64,000 bases of DNA, from the NCBI GenBank assembly GCA_017640605.1, contig JAEPQH010000015.1, forward strand, positions 1 through 64,000, given 5' to 3'. Shown in pieces: positions 44,724 through 52,909 of the stretch. The stretch's first letter is position 1, and each line of letters opens with the position of its first letter. Under the pieces are notes generated by a model. The model did no database searches. It was not told the DNA's origin and saw only the letters and a list, made by a program, of their open reading frames with translations. The position numbers were made by a program, and so were the translations under genes. Source of the stretch: Balneolaceae bacterium. GTDB lineage: Bacteria; Bacteroidota; Rhodothermia; Balneolales; Balneolaceae.

Positions 44724-46402
44724 ACCTGATTCAAAAAAACACCCAAGTTCTCACTTTTAGGTAGGTCTAGTTTTTTTCTAAGTCGATATCGGCTTTGATC
44801 CACACTCTTTGGGCTGATATTCAAAATCCCTGATATTTCTTTCGAGCTTAAATTCAATCGTAGTAATGCGGCCAATCTCCGTTCCTGATTGGTCAGGTTT
44901 GGGTATTGTTGCTCCAAAGATTTGAAAAATCCATCGCACGCCTGCTCTACCTGTATTTCAAATTCCTCCCGGTCTTTATTGATCATCAAGTTTTGATAGA
45001 TTTTTGATCCTAGCTTATTGATTTGCTTCAATACACCCGAGTTCTTGATCTCGGTTCGAATCTCATTCATCTCTGATTTCACCTCTTCAAGAAAATCGTT
45101 TTTCTCTACAATATGCAGTGCGTAATTAGTTAGTTCTTTTTGAAGATTTTCTTCCCGAAGGCGAGCATTTGCTAACTCTTCTTCTGCAATTCGCTTTTTC
45201 GAGTCTGCTATTATCCGATCTTTTTCCAGCAATTCTATTTCTTTGCGCTTCTTGTTGATAAAGAATAGAGCAGTAATCAATACTACAAGCAATACAGAAC
45301 CTAAACCCGAAGAAATGGAAATTAACCGGGCTGATTGTAATTCTTGCTCTTTCTCCAATAACTCAATTTCGCGTTGTTGTTCGGTAGTTTCATATTCTGC
45401 GCGAAGCTCTGCTAATTTATTTGCGGATTGTTGGTTAATCAGGCTGTCGTTAAACACTTTGTGTTGCACGTAATGCTCATAAGCATTTTTGTAGTCGCCC
45501 AAGTCTTCATAAATCCTAGATAAATTCAGATAGGAATCCTTCTGCTCGTAGGGTATTTCCAGTTCGTTGGCAATTTCAAGGCTTCGTTGGTAGTAATTTA
45601 AAGCAGACTGATAATCTTTATTTTGATAGGATACCGAGCCAAGAATTCGAACAGCATACGATTCCATAATCAATGCATTTTGTTCTTTTGCTGTATTTAG
45701 CGCCAAGGTTGCGAAATAAACGGTGCGGTCTCTACGCTGCAAACGATCATACAAAAGAGCTAAATTAACCTGTGTAGAAGCCATGCTCATCACATTCTCA
45801 TTATCAGTATGCAGGTCTAGTGCTTTAAGGTAGAATTCTTCAGCAAGCTCAAAGTTTTCCAATTCCAGATGGGCACTGGCAATATTATCATACAAAGAGC
45901 CCATTCTAAGTGTATCGTTTAACTCCTCATAAATGGCTGATGCATCCGCATAATACTCTAGTGAAAGCTCCTGCTGAAATTGGATGAAGTAGATATTCCC
46001 AATGCCTCGAACCACTTCCGCTCGAAAACTTAGATGATCCGGATTGTTTAATGCGTCGATGCGAGCTAATAAATCATTGAACTGAGCCAATGCAGGAGTG
46101 TAATCTCCCGAACGAATCATTCCGCGTCCGATAAGTAATCCCGACTCAATAAATAATTGATCATCCCCAAGTTGTTCTGCCATTGTATAGGCTTCTTGCG
46201 CAATGCTAATGAGCGTGTCCGGATTGGTTTGTTGAAATGAACTGCCGATTTCCAGTTTCCAACGTATGATTTGCGCTTCATCAGAACTTTGAGAAATTCG
46301 CTGATTCAACGAATCGACCAACGCACTTTGAGTTTGCGCCGTAGATATTTGAATACTGCAAAAAACAGCAATAAATAAAATGGATGAACATTTCCTAACC
46401 AT
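44720..46402 (-). CDS. TPR sensor with membrane helix and LuxR-type DNA-binding end
   Basis: The ATG at 46402 is chosen because a ribosome site (AAAGGGGAA) precedes it and a signal/anchor follows (SSILFIAVFCSIQISTA). The frame extends 43 codons further without such features. The 560-residue protein has about seven TPR units in the periplasm (YYADASAIYEELND, AEEFYLKALDLHTDNE, ALNYYQRSLEIANELE). A membrane helix near 355-380 (SVLLVVLITALFFI) is followed by a coiled coil of Glu/Lys-rich helices, then a LuxR-family helix-turn-helix (LTNQERRLAALLRLNLSSKEISGILNISP, split here by prose only in part). It probably couples an envelope signal to transcription. The paralogous unknown genes on either side are likely targets. 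Confidence 0.88.
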   Translation of the reverse strand: MVRKCSSILFIAVFCSIQISTAQTQSALVDSLNQRISQSSDEAQIIRWKLEIGSSFQQTNPDTLISIAQEAYTMAEQLGDDQLFIESGLLIGRGMIRSGDYTPALAQFNDLLARIDALNNPDHLSFRAEVVRGIGNIYFIQFQQELSLEYYADASAIYEELNDTLRMGSLYDNIASAHLELENFELAEEFYLKALDLHTDNENVMSMASTQVNLALLYDRLQRRDRTVYFATLALNTAKEQNALIMESYAVRILGSVSYQNKDYQSALNYYQRSLEIANELEIPYEQKDSYLNLSRIYEDLGDYKNAYEHYVQHKVFNDSLINQQSANKLAELRAEYETTEQQREIELLEKEQELQSARLISISSGLGSVLLVVLITALFFINKKRKEIELLEKDRIIADSKKRIAEEELANARLREENLQKELTNYALHIVEKNDFLEEVKSEMNEIRTEIKNSGVLKQINKLGSKIYQNLMINKDREEFEIQVEQACDGFFKSLEQQYPNLTNQERRLAALLRLNLSSKEISGILNISPKSVDQSRYRLRKKLDLPKSENLGVFLNQV

Positions 46403-46681
46403 AGATTCCCCTTTTGTATAGATGTGACGCATGAATCTACATGAAATAAAAGTGAGATAATCTTCAAAATTTCTCGACAAAATCTCTACAACATCATGCA
46501 CATGAATAGTTAAAGCGCATATTTGGAGCAAGCTGAGAAGCTGGGTGAGAGCAAAAAGTAGATATAGAGAATACGGAAATCATATTCGAGCTGAAATTTT
46601 GGAAAATTATTGAACGAACAATCTCTACAATCTATCTACACCTGCTTTAAATAAAATCCCTGCTTTTTAGATTGGCAAAAA
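46403..46681. promoter_or_regulatory. Divergent intergenic region with repeated words
   Basis: This 279-bp gap lies between the TPR/LuxR gene (minus) and the gene at 46682 (plus). The word AATCTCTACAA occurs twice, near 46484 and 46619, on the same strand, the second copy being followed by a related TCTATCTAC. The copies may be regulator sites. No ORF or hairpin terminator was seen. Confidence 0.35.
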
Positions 46682-47146
46682 ATGGAGATGAGTATGCAAT
46701 CAAACGTAGCTAAGAAAGTCTCTGCAAAAAATGCAGAACACTTGATCTGGGAAATTGAGGTTTCAGATTTAGGGAGCAGTAAACCTTTTCTCGGTTTTTC
46801 ACTTACCGGGCAGTATTTATTGGTAAGTCTTACTAGTCCCGACCAACAGAATAAGGTAGACATACAATCGATACCCGAGCAGAAAGATCAACCTTTAATA
46901 ATTCCAATACGTTTAAATGCAATTGATTTTCCGCAAAAAGGTAGGCTACACTTTAAAGGTATTCGCCGTTTATTAGAGAACTGGCAGTTAACATTGATAG
47001 AGCGTCAATCTGGGTTCTCCTTCGCATTAAGAAATGACGCTATATTTTCGTTGGCAAAGATTCAACAAGCTGCGTTTGATTCAAACCACGGCGCTTCCTT
47101 TCAAGAAAAAGTAGTTCTGGAACTACAACTCTCACCCAAGAAATAA
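46682..47146 (+). CDS. Unknown beta-rich protein, paralogue of the gene at 44250
   Basis: A 154-residue protein, no signal peptide. GGAG at 46684-46687 sits seven bases before an in-frame ATG at 46694, so the real start may be there (150 residues). Shared features with the protein at 44250 are WEIEVSDLGSSKPF, TGQYLLVSLTSPDQQNK and ENWQLTLIERQSGF, aligned at W-E, S-P-x-x-Q and W-x-x-T-L-I. The gene is divergent from the TPR/LuxR regulator, whose product may control it. No known family was recognised. Confidence 0.75.
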   Translation: MEMSMQSNVAKKVSAKNAEHLIWEIEVSDLGSSKPFLGFSLTGQYLLVSLTSPDQQNKVDIQSIPEQKDQPLIIPIRLNAIDFPQKGRLHFKGIRRLLENWQLTLIERQSGFSFALRNDAIFSLAKIQQAAFDSNHGASFQEKVVLELQLSPKK

Positions 47147-47269
47147 GAATAAATGCCCGCAAGCAATTATTGTCACACAAAGATTAACGACCCTGCGAAT
47201 AGAGTAATCGACAGTAACCTTGTGGGCTTATTTTCTACAAAAGGTGTATGATTTTGCGTACCATTGCGT

Positions 47270-48400
47270 ATGCAAATTAAATCGCTCACACTCCAAAATT
47301 TTCGCAATCATGAGTCCACAACTGTGGATTGGCTTCCTCATCTGAATGTGATTACCGGACCGAACGGCGCCGGAAAAACCAGTTTGATTGATGCAATTCA
47401 TTACTTGTGTATGTCACGGAGCTTTGTATCGAATTCCGATCAATATGTGATTTTGCAAGGTGAAAGCTATTTTATGCTGAAAGGTGATTTTTCGGGTGCC
47501 ATGCGGAGTGCCTTTGAAGTAGCATGCAGTTATTCGCGAGGTGAGGGAAAGAAGATTTTTGTAAATGATGGCCCCTTAGATCGGCTAAGTGATTTGATTG
47601 GGATGGTGCCGGTGGTAGTGTTAAGTCCGGATGATAAACGCCTAACCCGAGAAGGACCCATCGAGCGAAGAAGCTTTTTGGATTCGTTTATTAGTCAGAT
47701 TTCGAATCAATATTTGCGCGACTTGCTCGATTATCGCCGCATTCGAAGGCAACGAAACAGTTTGTTGCAGCAATATGCCACCGCACCACAGATGCTGGAA
47801 ATGTATCTGGAGCCATGGAATAAACAATTGGTAGAAACCGGCGCTGCTATTGTTGACGCTCGATTCAATGTGCTGGAGAAGTTTAAACGATACTTAGCCG
47901 AAGATTACGCGATGATTTCCGGGATGAATCTTACCACAAATCTGGAGTACAAAACCTTTTGCGATGCTTCGGAAGGGTTGGAGGCGATTAAAAAACATTA
48001 TTACGAAAAACTAGCAGAAGCCGCTGATAAAGAAATTGAGCGCGAACAAACGTTGATTGGCCCGCATCGGGATGAAATAGTCTTTTATTTAGGGGATCGA
48101 GAGCTGAGGCAATACGGCTCACAAGGTCAGCATCGGTTATTTGCGCTATCGTTGAAGTTGGCCCAACTCCACTATTATTCCGACGAGCTGGACGACTTAC
48201 CCATTTTTATGCTGGATGATGTTTTTGGAGATTTGGATCCACAAAAAACCCGTATTTTATTAGAAGCACTCAAAAATCATCCCGGACAGATTTTCATTAC
48301 ATCCGCCAATCCTGTTCCTTTCGAAGATGTAATTGAGTTCGATGGAGAACGAAATCAGCTTTTACGAATCGAACAGGCAGAAATAGTTGGGATAGAGTAA
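47270..48400 (+). CDS. recF: DNA replication and repair protein RecF
   Basis: RecF is an SMC-like ATPase that loads RecA at gaps and stalled forks. The start is set at the ATG at 47270 (the TTG two codons earlier is less likely), giving 376 residues. Walker A is TGPNGAGKTSLIDAI near 30-43. The signature region is QYGSQGQHRLFALSLKLAQL, and Walker B is LPIFMLDDVFGDLD near 315. The gene is followed by a DciA-like gene and ybbR on the same strand. It lies about 14 kb from the dnaA/origin region. Confidence 0.97.
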   Translation: MQIKSLTLQNFRNHESTTVDWLPHLNVITGPNGAGKTSLIDAIHYLCMSRSFVSNSDQYVILQGESYFMLKGDFSGAMRSAFEVACSYSRGEGKKIFVNDGPLDRLSDLIGMVPVVVLSPDDKRLTREGPIERRSFLDSFISQISNQYLRDLLDYRRIRRQRNSLLQQYATAPQMLEMYLEPWNKQLVETGAAIVDARFNVLEKFKRYLAEDYAMISGMNLTTNLEYKTFCDASEGLEAIKKHYYEKLAEAADKEIEREQTLIGPHRDEIVFYLGDRELRQYGSQGQHRLFALSLKLAQLHYYSDELDDLPIFMLDDVFGDLDPQKTRILLEALKNHPGQIFITSANPVPFEDVIEFDGERNQLLRIEQAEIVGIE

Positions 48401-48436
48401 ATTGAGCATGATTCTTACATCAAAAAATGAACCCAA

Positions 48437-48730
48437 ATGAGATTCGATAAACCCAAAAAACTTGGATCAGAATTACAGAATTTTCTGGATCGGTTTCCTA
48501 ATAAAAAGAAACTGAAACAAGGAATGGTTCTTTCTATTTGGGCCGAAGTAGTGGGGGAACGAATCGCCAAACACACCGAAGACCTGCACTTCGAGGGCGA
48601 TAAACTAGCCTGCAAAGTGTCTAATCAGGTTTGGCGGCACGAAATTCATGCCAACCGTTTCAACATTGCAAAGCGCTTAAATGAGCGAATGCAGGGGCAA
48701 GTGGTGGCAGATATAATCGTGCGTAGTTAG
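48437..48730 (+). CDS. DciA-like (DUF721) protein
   Basis: A 97-residue protein of the DUF721 family, some members of which (DciA) help load the replicative helicase. The signature is LSIWAEVVGERIAKHTEDLHFEGDKL with the downstream VSNQVWRHEIHANR. It sits 36 bp after recF, a usual place for this gene, and before the ybbR-like gene, forming a short replication-linked run. Confidence 0.88.
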   Translation: MRFDKPKKLGSELQNFLDRFPNKKKLKQGMVLSIWAEVVGERIAKHTEDLHFEGDKLACKVSNQVWRHEIHANRFNIAKRLNERMQGQVVADIIVRS

Positions 48731-48768
48731 TTGTTTATGCTTCAACACGCTTCTATATTGAAAAGCTG

Positions 48769-49782
48769 ATGGCGGAGGACAAAAAAAATATCATCTTAGA
48801 GCGACTCAAAAGCTTACTGAATGCGAATCGAATTGCCCCGAATACCGATTTGGATTCGCGTGCTGCACGTCGTGAGCGCATTGCTGTGTATATCGTAGCT
48901 TTTTTGATGGCGCTTAGCCTTTGGTTTATCGTAAATCTGAATAATGATTATCGAATAACGATCAATATTCCTGTAGAAACTGGAGAGATTCCCGAAGAAA
49001 TGGCGCTGGTTGATGGATTACCGGAGTTTTTACAAGTAGAAGTAAGTGGCGATGGCTGGAAATTGGTGAGTTTGTATAATAATCCACCGGAAATTCCCAT
49101 TGATGTGGTGGAAGGGGAAGTGAATTTATTCGATCAGGTTCGGCAGCGATTTAATGTTGAACAAGATGTAAACGTGATCAAAGTTCAACCTTTGATCATC
49201 GACATCGCACTGGAGCCAAAAATCTCGAAGAAAATACCGATCCGGTTAGCAACCGATCTAAGTTTTGTAGACCGATACGGATTGGTTTCTGAGCCGGAAT
49301 TCAAGCCGGATAGCCTAACCATCACCGGTGCGGCGTCTCAGATTGAAGAAATCAATGAATGGATCATTGAAGACACCTTATTTCTCGAGAATGTGAGAGA
49401 GGATGTAGACCAATTAGTGTCGGTTAGTTCGACTGATCCGCTTCTGGAAGTAGATGTTGATGAAATCAGATTTTCGGCCAATGTGAGTGAATTTACCGAA
49501 GGTGAAGTGAGTGTGTACATCAGAACGCGAGGCTTGCCCAGGGGCAGTATAATCAATTACAATCCAAGTATTGTCACCATTCGCTTTGATGTGCCCATCG
49601 AACAATATGCGGAGGTACAACGCCAGCGACCTTATGAAGTATACGTTCCTTATCAAGAGATCTTAGAAGATTCTACCGGATTCGTTACCCCTGATATTGA
49701 GCTCGTTGCAACCCAATACAACATTAAATTGCGATCCTTCCAACCCAAAGCAGTGGCTTATTTTTCTGTTCTGGATGATTGA
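48769..49782 (+). CDS. YbbR-like domain protein (CdaR-type)
   Basis: A 337-residue membrane-anchored protein. A single membrane helix (IAVYIVAFLMALSLWFIVNL, ~42-61) is followed by repeated YbbR domains of beta strands (NIPVETGEIPEEMALVDGLP, KKIPIRLATDLSFVDRYGLV, VSVYIRTRGLPRGS). Such proteins in Firmicutes regulate the diadenylate cyclase CdaA, but no cyclase gene is adjacent here. It is the last gene of the recF run. Confidence 0.85.
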   Translation: MAEDKKNIILERLKSLLNANRIAPNTDLDSRAARRERIAVYIVAFLMALSLWFIVNLNNDYRITINIPVETGEIPEEMALVDGLPEFLQVEVSGDGWKLVSLYNNPPEIPIDVVEGEVNLFDQVRQRFNVEQDVNVIKVQPLIIDIALEPKISKKIPIRLATDLSFVDRYGLVSEPEFKPDSLTITGAASQIEEINEWIIEDTLFLENVREDVDQLVSVSSTDPLLEVDVDEIRFSANVSEFTEGEVSVYIRTRGLPRGSIINYNPSIVTIRFDVPIEQYAEVQRQRPYEVYVPYQEILEDSTGFVTPDIELVATQYNIKLRSFQPKAVAYFSVLDD

Positions 49783-49789
49783 CGAAAAG

Positions 49790-49857
49790 GGAAGTAGAAG
49801 TGAAAAGTGAAAAGTGAAAAGTGAAAAATTTTTGCCTTTTCACTTTTGACTTATGAA
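49790..49857. repeat. Tandem AAGTGAA repeats with inverted copy (terminator-like)
   Basis: GAAGTGAAAAGTGAAAAG and further AAGTGAAAAG units occur at 49797-49831, followed by a T-rich stretch and the inverted CTTTTCACTTTTGAC. The inner pair forms a hairpin between convergent genes. A second inverted copy (ACTTTTCACGTTTCAC) lies at 50269-50284 on the far side of the next gene. Confidence 0.8.
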
Positions 49858-50270
49858 TTTATCTGTCTCACCCCGGACATTAAAAATAATAACTGCAAAA
49901 CGAGATTTATACAGATTAAAATACCTGCAATGAAAATAGGTATACTGATCAAAGTCTCCGTAAGCAGAATTTCTGAATACTCATTGTCTGTACTTAAATA
50001 CATAATTTTCAATGCATAAAACTGCATTAATGCAACTAGTAAGTAAAGAAATTGAATAAATATGTTCTCTTTATATAGCCAATAAACAAGAAGGGCGTGT
50101 ATTAAATAAATACTGTAGTAGATTATGCTGTCTTCGTCATTCTCATCAAGACTTGGGTAAAAATCGAATGCGGATAAAAATTCTGTAAATATAGATGCTA
50201 CCCAACTTAGTAAAGCGAACCAGAAAATCGCACGATTTAAGGTATTTGATAATGATTTAAATTTTTTCAC
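49851..50270 (-). CDS. Small integral membrane protein, unknown
   Basis: A 139-residue protein with four likely membrane helices (WFALLSWVASIF, YYSIYLIHALLVYWLY, FIQFLYLLVALMQFYAL, LISIPIFIAGILICINLVLQ). There are no recognised domains. The gene is AT-rich and sits between ispH and the tandem AAGTGAA repeats, with inverted copies on both sides, which suggests insertion as a unit. It follows ispH by 3 bp on the same strand, so it may be co-transcribed with it. Confidence 0.65.
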   Translation of the reverse strand: MKKFKSLSNTLNRAIFWFALLSWVASIFTEFLSAFDFYPSLDENDEDSIIYYSIYLIHALLVYWLYKENIFIQFLYLLVALMQFYALKIMYLSTDNEYSEILLTETLISIPIFIAGILICINLVLQLLFLMSGVRQINS

Positions 50271-50298
50271 TTTTCACGTTTCACTTTTCCCTTCTTCA
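50268..50298. repeat. Inverted copy of the AAGTGAA repeat
   Basis: The segment CACTTTTCACGTTTCACTTT and the following CCCTTCTTC is an imperfect inverted copy of 49790-49832. It covers the end of ispH and the start of the small membrane gene. Confidence 0.6.
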
Positions 50299-51491
50299 AT
50301 AAACGGCGCAATCACTTCATCTACTTCTTTGGCTTCATCAAAATAAGAAAGCAGCTTTAGCATCACTTCATCCACTAAAACATCGGGACAGGAAGCTCCA
50401 GATGTAATCGCCACCCTAAGCGGACGCTTACTCGGCAACCAATCTTTTGTAATCAATACTTCCTTTTTCCATTGGTCGAAATGATGTACTTCGTTCTCTG
50501 ATTTAAATTCGGAAGCATCACGCACATGATAGGTAGGGAAAGAATGCTCGAGAATTTCTACCAAATGCATGGTATTGCTAGAATTGTATCCTCCAACCAC
50601 CACTGCTATATCAGCGGGCTGTTTGGCTAATTCTAAAGTGGCTGATTGATTCTCGTTCGTAGCGTAACACAGAGTATCAGAAGTGTCTGCAAAGTGATCA
50701 AGAATATCGGCTTCGCCAAAACGCTCAATGGTGGCCACTTTCAGGATGTCCATTACTTCCTGCGTTTCGGTGGCCAACATAGTGGTTTGATTGATCACTC
50801 CAAATCGTTTTAAATCCTCTAGTGGATTAAATCCGGGAGTCGCTTTATGTCCGAAATATTCTTCAAAATCGGATAGAGGTCGTTCTTCCGTCATAATTTC
50901 AGCCAAAACTTTTGCCTCCTCTGGATTTAGCACCACCACTACCGCCGAGTGATCGGCACTGTGCGAGAAAGTAGCACGAGTTTCTTCGTGTTCGTATTTG
51001 CCATGCACCACTAAAGCGTAGTCTTTTTTACCAAGCTGCTTGCCGCGTTTCCACACTTTTTCTACAAAAGGGCATGTAGTATTGAACTGATACGGATCGA
51101 TGCCGATCTTTTTTAGTTCTGCCTCAATTTCCAAAGTAGTTCCAAAAGCCGGCACAATCACAATATCCTCAGATGAAAGGGAGCTAAAAGGAACCAACTG
51201 ATTACCAGCCGTATCTTGTAAAAACTGAACACCACGACCTAGTAAATCCTCATTTACTGTAGGATTGTGAATCATTTCGCTGAGCAGATAAATGTTCTTA
51301 TCCGGATGCTCTTCCACCGCTCGATAGGCAATGTCGATAGCATTTTCTACTCCATAACAAAAGCCGAAATGCCGGGGCACAAAAAACTGAACCGGACCAA
51401 AATCTAACAGCGTCGGCGTGAGGTCCTTCTTCATGGGATCGGTTATTTTCGTCGCTTCCTTCACCAATCGTATAATTGGCGACTTGTACAT
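50274..51491 (-). CDS. ispH: 4-hydroxy-3-methylbut-2-enyl diphosphate reductase
   Basis: IspH is the [4Fe-4S] enzyme of the last step of the MEP isoprenoid pathway, giving IPP and DMAPP. The ATG at 51491 is preferred; the frame extends ten codons further to a GTG that overlaps the upstream gene. The product is about 405 residues, longer than the E. coli enzyme but usual for this group. Cluster Cys ligands are in RHFGFCYGVENA, FNTTCPFVEKVW and TSGASCPDVLVDEVM. Substrate-binding His lies in LVVHGKYEHEET. Confidence is high for identity, moderate for the start. Confidence 0.95.
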   Translation of the reverse strand: MYKSPIIRLVKEATKITDPMKKDLTPTLLDFGPVQFFVPRHFGFCYGVENAIDIAYRAVEEHPDKNIYLLSEMIHNPTVNEDLLGRGVQFLQDTAGNQLVPFSSLSSEDIVIVPAFGTTLEIEAELKKIGIDPYQFNTTCPFVEKVWKRGKQLGKKDYALVVHGKYEHEETRATFSHSADHSAVVVVLNPEEAKVLAEIMTEERPLSDFEEYFGHKATPGFNPLEDLKRFGVINQTTMLATETQEVMDILKVATIERFGEADILDHFADTSDTLCYATNENQSATLELAKQPADIAVVVGGYNSSNTMHLVEILEHSFPTYHVRDASEFKSENEVHHFDQWKKEVLITKDWLPSKRPLRVAITSGASCPDVLVDEVMLKLLSYFDEAKEVDEVIAPFIEEGKSET

Positions 51492-51510
51492 ATCCGGTAT
51501 TTGAAATTCC

Positions 51511-52752
51511 TTACGAGGCACTATTTTTTCTTTTTGGGATTGTTGGTTTTATAGTTAGTTCTCTTTCTAAAGGTTTAGGCAGATTTTTCCCGTACAAAAA
51601 AATCTTAAACAAAATTTCTTTCTCAAGTGTTTGCTCGCCAAATACTATTCGTAAACCTGAATCAAAAACATTTGTAGGGATATGATGCTTAATCTCTCCG
51701 ATATCCTCTTCAATAACATAATACTGTTCTTTGGCTTTAACTGACGGATAATAAAGTGAATACCTTCCAATATTTTGAATTAAACTTCTTTCAGAGGGTT
51801 CTGAAAAAATTTCTTCGCTAATAATTAGTCCATCTAAATTTTCTACTAAAACTTTTATTGAAGCATCTTCAATGTAATTTTGAGACTTATTAATAATAGT
51901 TAAAAATATTTTTTGAGAGTTTAGTTCAAATAATGCATAGTAATCGTGCTTTTGAAATCTTTTATCAACTAAGTCTAGTTCTTTCTCTAGCTCTTCTATA
52001 GACAAATGTTCTTCATCAAAAAAACCAGGTATTCTTGGAGTTATTTGAATTTGTTGCAGCAAATAATTCGCTTCAAGAATCTTTTTAAATTTAGGATCTG
52101 CATTTTGAATATCATTTTTGGTAATTCTTTTGTTTTCAGATTTTTTTTTCTGATCAATTAGAACTTGTAATCGTTCCTTTTCAATTGCTGATGGTAGTCT
52201 AAAATTTAGTAGAACTTCGGGTTCAATTATTTTACAATTATGATCATTAAAGAATCCTATTTCTAAGAACTTATCAAAGTCTACTGAAGGTGATAAGCTA
52301 GAATACTTATCAAAATCTTCACGTACTAGCCTGTCAGTGCTATCACCTCTTCTAATAAAACCGTCACCTTTTTTTAAATTTCGATAATCCTTTCGCATGA
52401 GATAGGGTGGGTTATGATTATCAAATATTTTAAAAACCCATAGTTTTTTTGATTCTACTTCATATTCAAAAAAATCAAAATGTAAAGCTGGTTCAATATT
52501 TTCATTTACAAGTTGATGATACATAGCAGTATCAGGGAAAGGACTGTCAATTCCAATAATGTCTCTCTCACCATTAGTTTTATAGTCAATCCCAAAAATA
52601 ATGTATTTACTCCCACTCCTAAGTACATTTGCAAAACTCATAAGGTCCTTGATCAGGTCTTCTTTTTTAGAATTCGAATAAAAAACTCGCTTAAAATCTA
52701 ATTGGGAACTTTCTCTATCGAACTTTATGATATCGTTTAAATCATCATTCAT
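51511..52752 (-). CDS. AlbA_2-type (Schlafen-like) protein
   Basis: A 413-residue protein with an AlbA_2/Schlafen-type domain at ~10-150: SSQLDFKRVFYSNSKKEDLI at the start, the core DLMSFANVLRSGSKYIIFGID, then DNHNPPYLMRKDYR and the GFIRRGDSTDR end. AlbA_2 domains bind nucleic acids; Schlafen-related proteins include nucleases with antiviral roles. The rest (150-413) is beta-rich and unassigned, with no helix-turn-helix seen. The gene is clearly more AT-rich than ispH and smc, consistent with insertion. It ends 20 bp before the preferred ispH start. Confidence 0.8.
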   Translation of the reverse strand: MNDDLNDIIKFDRESSQLDFKRVFYSNSKKEDLIKDLMSFANVLRSGSKYIIFGIDYKTNGERDIIGIDSPFPDTAMYHQLVNENIEPALHFDFFEYEVESKKLWVFKIFDNHNPPYLMRKDYRNLKKGDGFIRRGDSTDRLVREDFDKYSSLSPSVDFDKFLEIGFFNDHNCKIIEPEVLLNFRLPSAIEKERLQVLIDQKKKSENKRITKNDIQNADPKFKKILEANYLLQQIQITPRIPGFFDEEHLSIEELEKELDLVDKRFQKHDYYALFELNSQKIFLTIINKSQNYIEDASIKVLVENLDGLIISEEIFSEPSERSLIQNIGRYSLYYPSVKAKEQYYVIEEDIGEIKHHIPTNVFDSGLRIVFGEQTLEKEILFKIFLYGKNLPKPLERELTIKPTIPKRKNSAS

Positions 52753-52909
52753 TGGAAATAGAATTAAATAAAAAATTATTAAACCAATAAAGTATACTTG
52801 TAATGATACAATTTATTAAAACTTCCTTTTCAGGAATCTTATAAAGGATACTTTTATGAAAACTAACAGTGGTTTGATAACATAATAAATATGCACCCTA
52901 TCTTAGCAA

